Shown piece by piece: positions 43,685 through 50,711 of a stretch of DNA of 50,711 nt. Position 1 is the first letter of the stretch; each line of letters starts with the position of its first letter. Source of the DNA: Chitinophagaceae bacterium (lineage in GTDB: Bacteria; Bacteroidota; Bacteroidia; Chitinophagales; Chitinophagaceae); assembly GCA_947454715.1 (NCBI GenBank), contig CANGMZ010000008.1:1-50711 (forward strand). The letters are read 5' to 3'. The notes below the pieces were generated by a model. The model was not told the DNA's origin. It ran no database searches and saw only the letters and a list, made by a program, of their open reading frames with translations. A program made the position numbers and the translations under genes.

Positions 43685-44707
43685 ATGAAAAGCTTTGCCA
43701 GTGATAATTATGCGGGAGTACTGCCCGAAGTAATGGAGGCCCTCCATAAAGCTAATTCGGGCCACGCACGCTCTTACGGGGCCGACGAAATAACAGCCAG
43801 AGTTACCGCTCATTTAAAAGAAGTATTCAACACAGACCTTTCCGTCTATTTTGTATTTAATGGCACTGGCGCTAATGTATTGAGTATCAGTAGTGCTACC
43901 CTGTCTTACAATGCGGTTTTATGTGCAGATACCTCTCATATTTATTGCGACGAATCTTCTGCTCCGGAAACATTTACAGGTTGCAGATTTTTCCCAATTC
44001 CGGCAGATGAAAATGGTAAAATAGGTCCTGCTGCTATCAGAGAACGACTGATCCGCAAAGGCGATGTACATTATGCACAAACTGCACTCTTATCTATCAC
44101 ACAAAGCACTGAATATGGCACTCTGTATACGCCGGATGAAATAAGCACACTCAGTAAGCTGGCGCATGAAAATGGCTTATACTTACATGTTGATGGCTCC
44201 CGCTTTTTCAATGCTGCAGCCGCACTTTGTTGCGACTTAAAGGACATTAGCAGCGCAGCAGGTGTTGATATTTTATCTCTTGGAGGCACTAAGGCGGGGA
44301 TGATGTATGGAGAGGCTGTAATTGTGTTTAATAAAGAGCTGAATAAGCATATTGCCTTCCGCCATAAACAGATCATGCAGTTGGCATCAAAAACACGATT
44401 TATTGCTGCTCAGTTTGAAGCCATGATAACCAATGAATTGTGGAGAAAAACAGCTACCCATGCCAACAATATGGCCAAACTGCTGGAATCTACTATTACC
44501 AAACACAAAGGAGTAAATATTACAAGACCGGTTCAGGCGAATGCATTGTTTGCAGAAATACCTCGTGAGTGGTATGAACCATTACAAAAACATTTCCCGT
44601 TCTACGTTTGGAAGGACAGCACGCATGAAGTAAGATTGATGTGCTCCTGGGACACAACCGAGGAAGACATCCATAACTTCAGTAATGCGATTGCAGCACT
44701 GAGTTAA
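43685..44707 (+). CDS. Threonine aldolase family PLP-dependent enzyme
   Basis: 340 residues from the ATG at 43685; a longer frame upstream lacks a plausible start. Fold-type I aminotransferase-like features: SYGADEITARV near the N-terminus, FNGTGANVLSI, LHVDGSRFFNAAAAL (PLP-binding Asp170, Arg173) and LSLGGTKAGMMYGEAV with the PLP lysine K203. This fits low-specificity L-threonine aldolase, which splits threonine or allo-threonine into glycine and acetaldehyde. Related beta-eliminating lyases are possible, so no symbol is given. It ends at a strong palindromic terminator. Confidence 0.87.
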   Translation: MKSFASDNYAGVLPEVMEALHKANSGHARSYGADEITARVTAHLKEVFNTDLSVYFVFNGTGANVLSISSATLSYNAVLCADTSHIYCDESSAPETFTGCRFFPIPADENGKIGPAAIRERLIRKGDVHYAQTALLSITQSTEYGTLYTPDEISTLSKLAHENGLYLHVDGSRFFNAAAALCCDLKDISSAAGVDILSLGGTKAGMMYGEAVIVFNKELNKHIAFRHKQIMQLASKTRFIAAQFEAMITNELWRKTATHANNMAKLLESTITKHKGVNITRPVQANALFAEIPREWYEPLQKHFPFYVWKDSTHEVRLMCSWDTTEEDIHNFSNAIAALS

Positions 44708-44762
44708 TAGCTCAACAACAACGTTCAGTTCAATACCTTTTTAAAACCTACGAATTGATACA

Positions 44763-44798
44763 AATAATAAAGCCTCGCAATTGCGAGGCTTTATTATT
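44763..44798. terminator. Bidirectional terminator, perfect 36-base palindrome
   Basis: The two 18-base arms (44763-44780 and 44781-44798) are exact reverse complements with a GC-rich centre and A/T flanks. It lies between convergent stop codons at 44707 (+) and 44819 (-). Confidence 0.88.
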
Positions 44799-44818
44799 GA
44801 ATGATATATTACTAATGA

Positions 44819-46114
44819 TTAGTGAGCTACTACGATTTGTTTAACGATCTGGCTGTTAGCACCAGTGATCTTAACAACATAGTTACCTGTAGCAAAGTTC
44901 TGAACAGGTACGCTTGTGTTGTACTGAGCAGTTGGAGCAACACTCCACTGTCTAACAACGCTACCGTTCATATCGATGATCGTAACTGTGAATGCCTGAG
45001 CTTCGTTCCAGTTCAACTTGATGTTCAACATGTTCTGAGCAGGAACAGGGAAGATAGAAACTTCACCGTTAGCTACAACATTGTTTACACCAGTAGTTGT
45101 GTAAGTTTCGTAGTAGTAGTTAGCAGCAGGATCGCCGTTAGCATGCTCCCAGAAACCAGCAACGTTCCAAGACTCAGCTACAGAGTGTGTAAGCTGGTTG
45201 AAAGAGTTGTAAGAATAAGTGCGCTCAAGATTGTTCTTCCAGAAACCACCGCCAGTTGTATCCCAAACCTGATCGATTTCCATCTGAGGATTTGCGCTTA
45301 CAAAGCTGCTGTATGTGTTCAACGTGATGTTGTCCCATGCTGCAGTAGTAGTGTTGTAAGTCTGATACAATGTGTTGATCAAATCACCTGCAGTATCGTA
45401 AGTGTAGTTATACATGTAGCTAGATACCCATGCAGAACCATTCCATACACTTGCAGTAGTACTAGCCAACTGGTTAGTAGCTGTGTAAGTATAATCGAAT
45501 TTGTTTGTGTAAGTATAAGTGCTCGTTACAGTGCTGTAATTCTGATCAAGCTCCTGAACCAAATTACCTGCTACGCTGTAGTAGTAAGTTTTCTGAGAAT
45601 TAGCTACAAAAGCAGAAGTTGTACTGTTCCAAACCTGATATTGGTTAGAATAAAGATGATTGCCTGAAGTATAGCTATATACGTTTCTAGAAACGTTAAC
45701 CCAGTTAGTACCACCCCAGATTTGATCTACTGCAGTATCAAGGTTATTAGATGCATCGTAGAAGAACAATGTCTTAGTGCCATTTACCCAAGCAGTACCA
45801 TTCCAGAAAGTACGAGTCTTGCTGATAATGTTGTTGCTCGCATCAAACTGCTGATAGATAGTAGAATCACTTGAGAATACTGTATCTCCAGCTACAACTT
45901 TCCACGACATCGCAGTGTTGTATTTCAACGTGTGCTTCAAATCACCACCTCTTGGGTTGGTATATGCATACGATGTGCTATCGTTAGCAACAAAAATAGC
46001 GCCGTTGTTGTACCAGTCAGCCTTAGCAGTAAGTCTGGAAGACGTTTGTGCCTGCGCGTTCTGTATGAGAAGTACAGGTATTGCAAGTGTGAAGAGTAGC
46101 TTCAATCTTTTCAT
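44819..46114 (-). CDS. Repeat-rich T9SS cargo protein (YD-like repeats)
   Basis: 431 residues from the ATG at 46114; the frame extends to 46165 but the shorter start gives a good signal peptide (MKRLKLLFTLAIPVLLIQNA). About eight imperfect units of 28-34 residues follow (about 65-355). Each runs roughly 'Y(D/N)..(G/N)(N/D)L.......W(N/G)...WV......Y.Y', as in YDASNNLDTAVDQIWGGTNW and YDTAGDLINTLYQTYN. The pattern resembles YD/RHS-type repeats of surface proteins. The last 80 residues are a type A T9SS domain (VSIFPVPAQNMLNIKL, MNGSVVRQWSV, TGNYVVKITG). It is secreted; no catalytic domain is visible. Likely a cell-surface or extracellular structural protein. Confidence 0.83.
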   Translation of the reverse strand: MKRLKLLFTLAIPVLLIQNAQAQTSSRLTAKADWYNNGAIFVANDSTSYAYTNPRGGDLKHTLKYNTAMSWKVVAGDTVFSSDSTIYQQFDASNNIISKTRTFWNGTAWVNGTKTLFFYDASNNLDTAVDQIWGGTNWVNVSRNVYSYTSGNHLYSNQYQVWNSTTSAFVANSQKTYYYSVAGNLVQELDQNYSTVTSTYTYTNKFDYTYTATNQLASTTASVWNGSAWVSSYMYNYTYDTAGDLINTLYQTYNTTTAAWDNITLNTYSSFVSANPQMEIDQVWDTTGGGFWKNNLERTYSYNSFNQLTHSVAESWNVAGFWEHANGDPAANYYYETYTTTGVNNVVANGEVSIFPVPAQNMLNIKLNWNEAQAFTVTIIDMNGSVVRQWSVAPTAQYNTSVPVQNFATGNYVVKITGANSQIVKQIVVAH

Positions 46115-46401
46115 AAATGGCAATTTTATTTGTAATAGTTGTGTTCTGATATAAAAACTGTACAATGATAGTAATTATTTTCTGTAAAGTGCAACTTTTT
46201 TCAAAAAATTGTTCATTCTTATTTTCAATGATGTCAATTTGTGGTTAATTACCTGTTGCTCAACAAACTTTCCGATTACTGTTAAGCAAAATCGCTACTT
46301 CAAAAATAAAAAACCCACCTACCCATTTTTTGAAATCCAAGCACTTTTTTTCGTTTTTAACCTACCGCTATTCATCGTTTTTTCTACCTGAAAAACAAAA
46401 A

Positions 46402-46424
46402 AAAGCCCCGAGATTCGGGGCTTT
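46402..46424 (-). terminator. Intrinsic terminator after the RelA/SpoT-like gene
   Basis: Perfect 10-bp GC-rich stem (46402-46411 with 46415-46424) with a 3-nt loop, followed on the minus strand by a long T-run. It lies 20 bases past the stop at 46444. Confidence 0.9.
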
Positions 46425-46443
46425 AGCAAAATTTCTGTAATTC

Positions 46444-48276
46444 TTATTTAAGCGTAAGATGAGAAGCAATAGGCTTGTCATTTTTGCTGATAGAACTATA
46501 CGTTGGAATGATGAATCTCGCGCTGTAATCATTATCAGAGATAAATTTAAGCACATATTCCACTGCAAATGCCGGGTCGTTTTTCTTACCAACCAACAGA
46601 TATTCCAGATAAAACAAACAGATTCCTGAATCAAATGAACCGCCATTATCCTTGCCAATCCATTTTTCAGCAAACGCTATCACATCATTCTTATTATCGG
46701 TAATTCTTTCGTGTAATTGTTTCAGAGAATATACTTTCAGGTACTTCAATCGCTCTACATCACCTTCAATATCCACCTCATTATTTAAGGTAGCTCCGGC
46801 TCTGCGTGCAATTTCACTATCTATTTCCTTTACAAGCTTGCTACCCATAACATATTGTTTCAGTGTAGCATCTGTCATTTGAGCATTTTCATCTAAACCA
46901 ACAGGTTTTGCCGGCTTTTCTTCGCGCTCATAGAAAGGAATATCTTCTTCGTTCTTATTATCGTTTTTATCAACAATTACCTCTGTTCTTCTTTCTATCA
47001 TACCGTTCACATTCATATTGAATGTTTCAACGTTGTCGATATTCAGCGCAACAGCATCAGATGGTGCAGCAGGCGTAACCTCAGTTACCTCATGCGCAGC
47101 CATTGAAGGATCATGTGCAACTTCGGTGATATTATTGTTGGCAACGGCAACCGCATTATCTACACGATCAATGTTCATAGCCAATGATGCAGGATTAACT
47201 ACATTCATGTCTATGACATCCATTGCGAGCGCAGCAGTAGCAGCTGTAGCGGCAGCAGCTACCACGGGGTGCGCTTTCACTTCTTCTACAATAGGAGCAA
47301 CCACTTGTGCAACCTGTGGGGCAGGAGCCGGTATAGTTAACTCATGTGGCGCCTGACTACCTACGTTATTTATTATCTGCTGAGGAATGTATTCGTCCAT
47401 TGGCACAACCGGAGCTACAGGTGCCTGAGGTTGTATAGCCTGAGGTACAAAATGCTGTGTCTGTAATTCTACCTCATTAACAACAGCAGCAGGTATAGGC
47501 TGAACCGGGATTTGCGGAGCCGGAGCTACAACAACTTGCGGAACAGGCATTTGTGCTACCGGCGCAGGTTGTGGCACTTCTACAGGCTGTGGAATCGGGG
47601 CCGGAGCTACATATTGTGGCACAGGAGCCACAGGAACAGGGGCAACATATTGTGGTGCTGCAGCAGTTTGTTCTGTTGCTTTAGGCTCTTCAATATTCGC
47701 GCTAACCTGTTCTACCCAGCCGTATTTAGAATTAAGCTGACTGCGTATCTTCAAAAATTCCAAATCTGCCATTTCCAGAAGTGCGCCTACTCTGTAGAAA
47801 TCACGCTTCATTTCTTCAGGGAAAGTAGCATTATCGTAGCCAAGTTCTTTTTCAATACCGGCCCATGCATCTTGCAACATAGAGCATACATGTACCTCAA
47901 ATTGCTTGCTACCGGATCTGCGGTATTCTATCAATTCTTGTCTTGCAGGTTTTAATGCCGCAAGTAATTGAACATGTTTGTATGAAAAGCTGTCCAGCTT
48001 TATTTTCTTCTTGTCTTTTGAACGTTCGTTTGTAACATCAAACTCAGAACAAATGATTTGAGAAATTTTGCTTACTGAATCTTCAAAGTAGGTAACTACT
48101 CTGACTACAGGTATATATATGTTCTCACCGGAGCTACTGATCTGGTGATCCATTCTAGATTCAATTCTATAGTATGGTATATTGTTTTGAATAACAATCT
48201 CCTTAACCAAATCTTCCATTTTCACCATGAAAGCACTATTGCTCTCAATTGATGACTGATATTTTTTTGACGGCAT
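46444..48276 (-). CDS. Degenerate RelA/SpoT synthetase-domain protein with Pro/Ala-rich linker
   Basis: 610 residues, no signal peptide. Residues about 15-185 align with the RelA_SpoT nucleotidyltransferase family: [41 protein letters not shown] (for 'FGYRSVH'), [22 protein letters not shown] (shown in part; for 'FEIQVRTILQHAWAEIEH') and [18 protein letters not shown]. The stretch that normally carries the D-x-x-G-x-R substrate motif is shortened, so the catalytic Asp is not seen; Y99 and E127 remain. Residues about 195-330 are a Pro/Ala/Gln/Val-rich linker, 330-440 Ala/Asn-rich, and 450-610 a helical C-terminal domain with no known match. It probably cannot make (p)ppGpp in the usual way and may bind nucleotides or a ribosome-associated partner. 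Confidence 0.78.
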   Translation of the reverse strand: MPSKKYQSSIESNSAFMVKMEDLVKEIVIQNNIPYYRIESRMDHQISSSGENIYIPVVRVVTYFEDSVSKISQIICSEFDVTNERSKDKKKIKLDSFSYKHVQLLAALKPARQELIEYRRSGSKQFEVHVCSMLQDAWAGIEKELGYDNATFPEEMKRDFYRVGALLEMADLEFLKIRSQLNSKYGWVEQVSANIEEPKATEQTAAAPQYVAPVPVAPVPQYVAPAPIPQPVEVPQPAPVAQMPVPQVVVAPAPQIPVQPIPAAVVNEVELQTQHFVPQAIQPQAPVAPVVPMDEYIPQQIINNVGSQAPHELTIPAPAPQVAQVVAPIVEEVKAHPVVAAAATAATAALAMDVIDMNVVNPASLAMNIDRVDNAVAVANNNITEVAHDPSMAAHEVTEVTPAAPSDAVALNIDNVETFNMNVNGMIERRTEVIVDKNDNKNEEDIPFYEREEKPAKPVGLDENAQMTDATLKQYVMGSKLVKEIDSEIARRAGATLNNEVDIEGDVERLKYLKVYSLKQLHERITDNKNDVIAFAEKWIGKDNGGSFDSGICLFYLEYLLVGKKNDPAFAVEYVLKFISDNDYSARFIIPTYSSISKNDKPIASHLTLK

Positions 48277-48716
48277 ACTATTCTATATTAAAGTACAATA
48301 ATAAGAACATTTTTTCGCCCCATTATCAAAGGGAGGGGGTGTTTAACATCCGTTTAAGGAAATAATCCACTAATACTAGTAGTATCGACCCTCTTTTTCA
48401 TCTATAAAAATCGGCTGACTTCCATAAAAAAGCCCGATTGCATTCTACTAAACAGGAGCTATTTATACATTCAGTTTATTTATTATTGCCATTTCATCTT
48501 TATATATGATCACTAGTATTGCCCGCTCATGGACATTTTATTAACAGCGGGACCGAAATTGCGTACAAGCCAATACGCATTTGCACATAAATAATACTAA
48601 AAAACGAACGCTTAAATATTAAAGCAAATTATAGATATAACACTATATCACACAAATCGTACCCTATTCAACAATTTTAGTACTTTTACGACTTTATTCA
48701 CCTCAATTTTTCCGGC
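48277..48716. other. 440-base intergenic region between divergent genes
   Basis: No gene, tRNA or strong hairpin is visible. It is AT-rich. It holds small inverted repeats (48373-48385, and CCCGCT/AGCGGG arms near 48521-48550) and a near-match to the promoter element, TACTTTTA, close to 48682. It probably carries the promoters for the divergent RelA/SpoT-like and MMPL genes. I see no further structure. Confidence 0.5.
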
Positions 48717-50711
48717 ATGTGGCATAGTATAGCCGCTTTTATTATAAAATTCCGTATTGCGTTACTGGTCATTCTCCTTGCAGGGACATCAGTAATGGGC
48801 TATTTCGCATCTCAGGTAAAATTGAGTTATGAATTCACCAGTGCAGTACCCACAGACAATCCTAAATATATTGAATACCAGAAGTTTCGCAGCCAATTTG
48901 GTGAAGACGGAAATCTGATGGTAGTAGGTGTAAAAACCAAGGATTTCTTCTCGCCTGCTTTTTTCAACGATTATGCCGTATTGGTAAATGCAATAGCGAA
49001 AGTAAATGCAGTTGAAAATGTATTGAGCATTCCCGGTGCAATAAACCTGGTAAAAGATACGGTAACCCAAAAACTGAGAGTAGATACTATTGCCGGCAAG
49101 CCTCCTTTTAAAAATGTAGATAGCATCAAGCTAACATTTTTGAGTTTGCCATTTTATAAAGGCTTCCTATATAACATAGACGCCAATCACCCCGACTCAG
49201 GTGCCTACCTGATGGCGGTAAGAATACAGAAAGACATTCTGAACTCTAAGGGCAGAGCCAATGTAATTAATGAAATAGTAAGGCTTGGCGAAGAATTCGG
49301 CAAAAAACATAATATAGAAATGCACTACTCCGGCTTGCCGCTCATTCGTACAGAAATGGCAATGCGGGTGCAGAGTGAGATGCGTCTGTTTCTGATTCTT
49401 TCGTTTGTATTGACTGCTGTTATTCTTGCTTTGTTCTTCCGCTCCGTGGCTGCGGTGCTGGCATCTATGCTGGTAGTGGCTATTGGTGTTATATGGTCGG
49501 TGGGTACTATAGTATTATTAGGCTACAAAATCACCTTACTTACTGCCCTCATACCACCACTTGTAGTAGTTATCGGTATTCCTAATTGTGTGTACCTGCT
49601 GAACAGATACCACTTTGAATATTACAAGAACCCGAATAAAATGCGCTCGCTACTGCGCATGGTAGATAGAATGGGTATCGTTACTTTCTTTACCAATCTT
49701 ACTGCGGGTATTGGTTTTGGTGTATTCTTCTTTACAAAGAGTGTGTTGTTAAAGGAATTCGGGCTAGTAGCGGGTATTAATATACTTGGACTGTTCTTTA
49801 TTTCTCTGGTGTTTATTCCGGCATTGTTTAGCTTCTTGCCACCACCTAATGTGCGCCACACGAGCTATCTGGAAAGCGGATGGATCAATAAATTGCTGGC
49901 GCGTATCACCAATTGGGTATTCAGCCACAGAACCTGGATTTATACTTTTACAATAGTTGTTTGTGCGTTTTCTGTTTGGGGACTTACCCGACTGAAAAAT
50001 GATGCGCACATAGTTGATGACCTACCAAAGTCAGACAAGGTATATCTGGATCTTAAATTTTTTGAAAGCAATTTTAAAGGTGTGATGCCGCTTGAAATAG
50101 TGATTGATACCCGTAGAAAAAATGGGGTTAATTCGCTAGAGGTAATGGGTAAAATGGATGAGTTGTGCAGGTATCTGCAAACTTACCCTGAGATAGGCAG
50201 ACCACTCGCCATAACTGAGGGTGTGAAGTTTGCCAATCAGGCATACTTTTTAGGAGACAGTTCTTACTACAAAGTACCGGAAGATGCCCTACAGGCGGCT
50301 TTTGTATTGTCATACCTGAGAGTAAAGGGCGATAATAACAGTATGTTTAATAAACTGCTTCGCTCATTTATAGACAGCACAAAACAAAAGGCACGTATTA
50401 GTGTAAGTATGGCAGATATAGGCTCTCGCAGACTGCCTGTGATGCTTGATAAGATACGCCCGGAAGTGAGCAAAATTTTTGACTCCACTAAGTATGATGT
50501 CACTTTTACCGGAACCAGCATCACCTTTCTGGAGGGCAGCAAATTTATTGTCAATAGCTTACGTGACAGTCTTATACTTGCGTTCCTGTTTATTTTCGGT
50601 TGCATGGTGGCTGTGTTCCGCTCATGGAGAATATTGGTTATCTCTATTGTGGTGAATATTGTTCCGCTGCTGATAACGGCAGGCCTTATGGGGTGGATGG
50701 ATATTCGCATA
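48717..50711 (+). CDS. MMPL/RND-family transporter (partial, cut by right edge)
   Basis: Begins with ATG at 48717 (MWHSIAAFIIKFRIALLVIL) and stays open through the last base, giving 665 residues without a stop. The first transmembrane helix is followed by a large extracytoplasmic loop (about 40-215), then a cluster of hydrophobic helices (about 220-390; LFLILSFVLTAVILALFF, LTALIPPLVVVIGIPNCVYL, FFTNLTAGIGFG, FISLVFIPALFSFLPPP). A new half begins with IYTFTIVVCAFSVWGL and a second large loop. The final visible helices (SLILAFLFIFGCMVAVFRS) start the second membrane bundle. This is the two-fold RND/MMPL layout, used to export lipids, hopanoids or hydrophobic compounds. The missing part is the C-terminal helices. 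Substrate unknown. Confidence 0.9.
   Translation, partial: MWHSIAAFIIKFRIALLVILLAGTSVMGYFASQVKLSYEFTSAVPTDNPKYIEYQKFRSQFGEDGNLMVVGVKTKDFFSPAFFNDYAVLVNAIAKVNAVENVLSIPGAINLVKDTVTQKLRVDTIAGKPPFKNVDSIKLTFLSLPFYKGFLYNIDANHPDSGAYLMAVRIQKDILNSKGRANVINEIVRLGEEFGKKHNIEMHYSGLPLIRTEMAMRVQSEMRLFLILSFVLTAVILALFFRSVAAVLASMLVVAIGVIWSVGTIVLLGYKITLLTALIPPLVVVIGIPNCVYLLNRYHFEYYKNPNKMRSLLRMVDRMGIVTFFTNLTAGIGFGVFFFTKSVLLKEFGLVAGINILGLFFISLVFIPALFSFLPPPNVRHTSYLESGWINKLLARITNWVFSHRTWIYTFTIVVCAFSVWGLTRLKNDAHIVDDLPKSDKVYLDLKFFESNFKGVMPLEIVIDTRRKNGVNSLEVMGKMDELCRYLQTYPEIGRPLAITEGVKFANQAYFLGDSSYYKVPEDALQAAFVLSYLRVKGDNNSMFNKLLRSFIDSTKQKARISVSMADIGSRRLPVMLDKIRPEVSKIFDSTKYDVTFTGTSITFLEGSKFIVNSLRDSLILAFLFIFGCMVAVFRSWRILVISIVVNIVPLLITAGLMGWMDIRI

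Noticed and set aside
46652-47955. Plus-strand open frames opposite the RelA/SpoT-like gene
   Set aside because: They lie wholly within a strong minus-strand gene and show Ala/Cys/Arg-rich composition from antisense reading.
1-50711. CRISPR arrays, tRNA/rRNA genes, insertion sequences, phage genes
   Set aside because: No spaced direct repeats, cloverleaf-like or rRNA-like sequence, transposase motifs or phage structural proteins were recognised.

Overview
The window is a chromosomal segment of a Bacteroidota bacterium, most likely of the Chitinophagaceae or a close relative. The evidence is six proteins with recognisable type IX secretion (T9SS) C-terminal sorting domains, a SusC-like TonB-dependent receptor, DUF5689, DUF2723 and IPExxxVDY families, AT-rich DNA, and the Bacteroidota promoter element TAnnTTTG in front of many genes. 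I see no rRNA, tRNA, CRISPR array, phage or insertion sequence. Genes are densely packed; only one gap (48277-48716) exceeds 300 bases.

Region 1 (1-18428) is a block of secreted and outer-membrane proteins. From left to right it holds a giant surface protein that runs off the left edge (lamin-tail domain, beta-solenoid, IPT/TIG, FG-GAP repeats), a phospholipase-D-superfamily enzyme, a choice-of-anchor L protein with a type B sorting domain, an S1/P1-nuclease or zinc phospholipase C-like enzyme, a GATase-like T9SS cargo, another T9SS cargo, a DUF5689 lipoprotein, and a TonB-dependent receptor. All are on the minus strand. A divergent endonuclease/exonuclease/phosphatase enzyme follows. Three phosphodiesterase families next to a TonB receptor suggest a locus for scavenging extracellular nucleic acid or phospholipid (inference).

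Region 2 (18454-29550) mixes housekeeping and envelope genes: GtrA-like protein, CorC/HlyC-type protein, 3-hydroxyanthranilate dioxygenase, NHL-propeller T9SS cargo, glycosyltransferase 2, RsmG, a di-haem peroxidase lipoprotein, two tandem duplicated outer-membrane-like proteins, and an SdpA/SdpB-like pair with no SdpC-like precursor beside it.

Region 3 (29550-40596) holds a DUF2723 (GT117-like) glycosyltransferase, an IPExxxVDY protein, an SPFH protein, a small secreted cysteine-repeat protein, a fatty-acid hydroxylase, an OmpR-type two-component pair, a coiled-coil membrane protein, a 3'-5' exonuclease, and DNA polymerase III delta (HolA).

Region 4 (40631-50711) begins with a toxin-first toxin-antitoxin operon (MqsR-like toxin; antitoxin with zinc ribbon, HTH and Panacea domain), preceded by operator-like palindromes. 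Then come a DUF72 protein with a small secreted partner, a threonine aldolase-type PLP enzyme, a repeat-rich T9SS cargo, an unusual protein with a degenerate RelA/SpoT synthetase domain on a long Pro/Ala-rich linker, and an MMPL/RND transporter cut by the right edge.

The most unusual items are the degenerate RelA/SpoT-like protein, the orphan SdpAB-like pair, the Panacea toxin-antitoxin operon, and the phosphodiester-scavenging locus. All functional calls come from reading translated motifs by eye; no database search was run.
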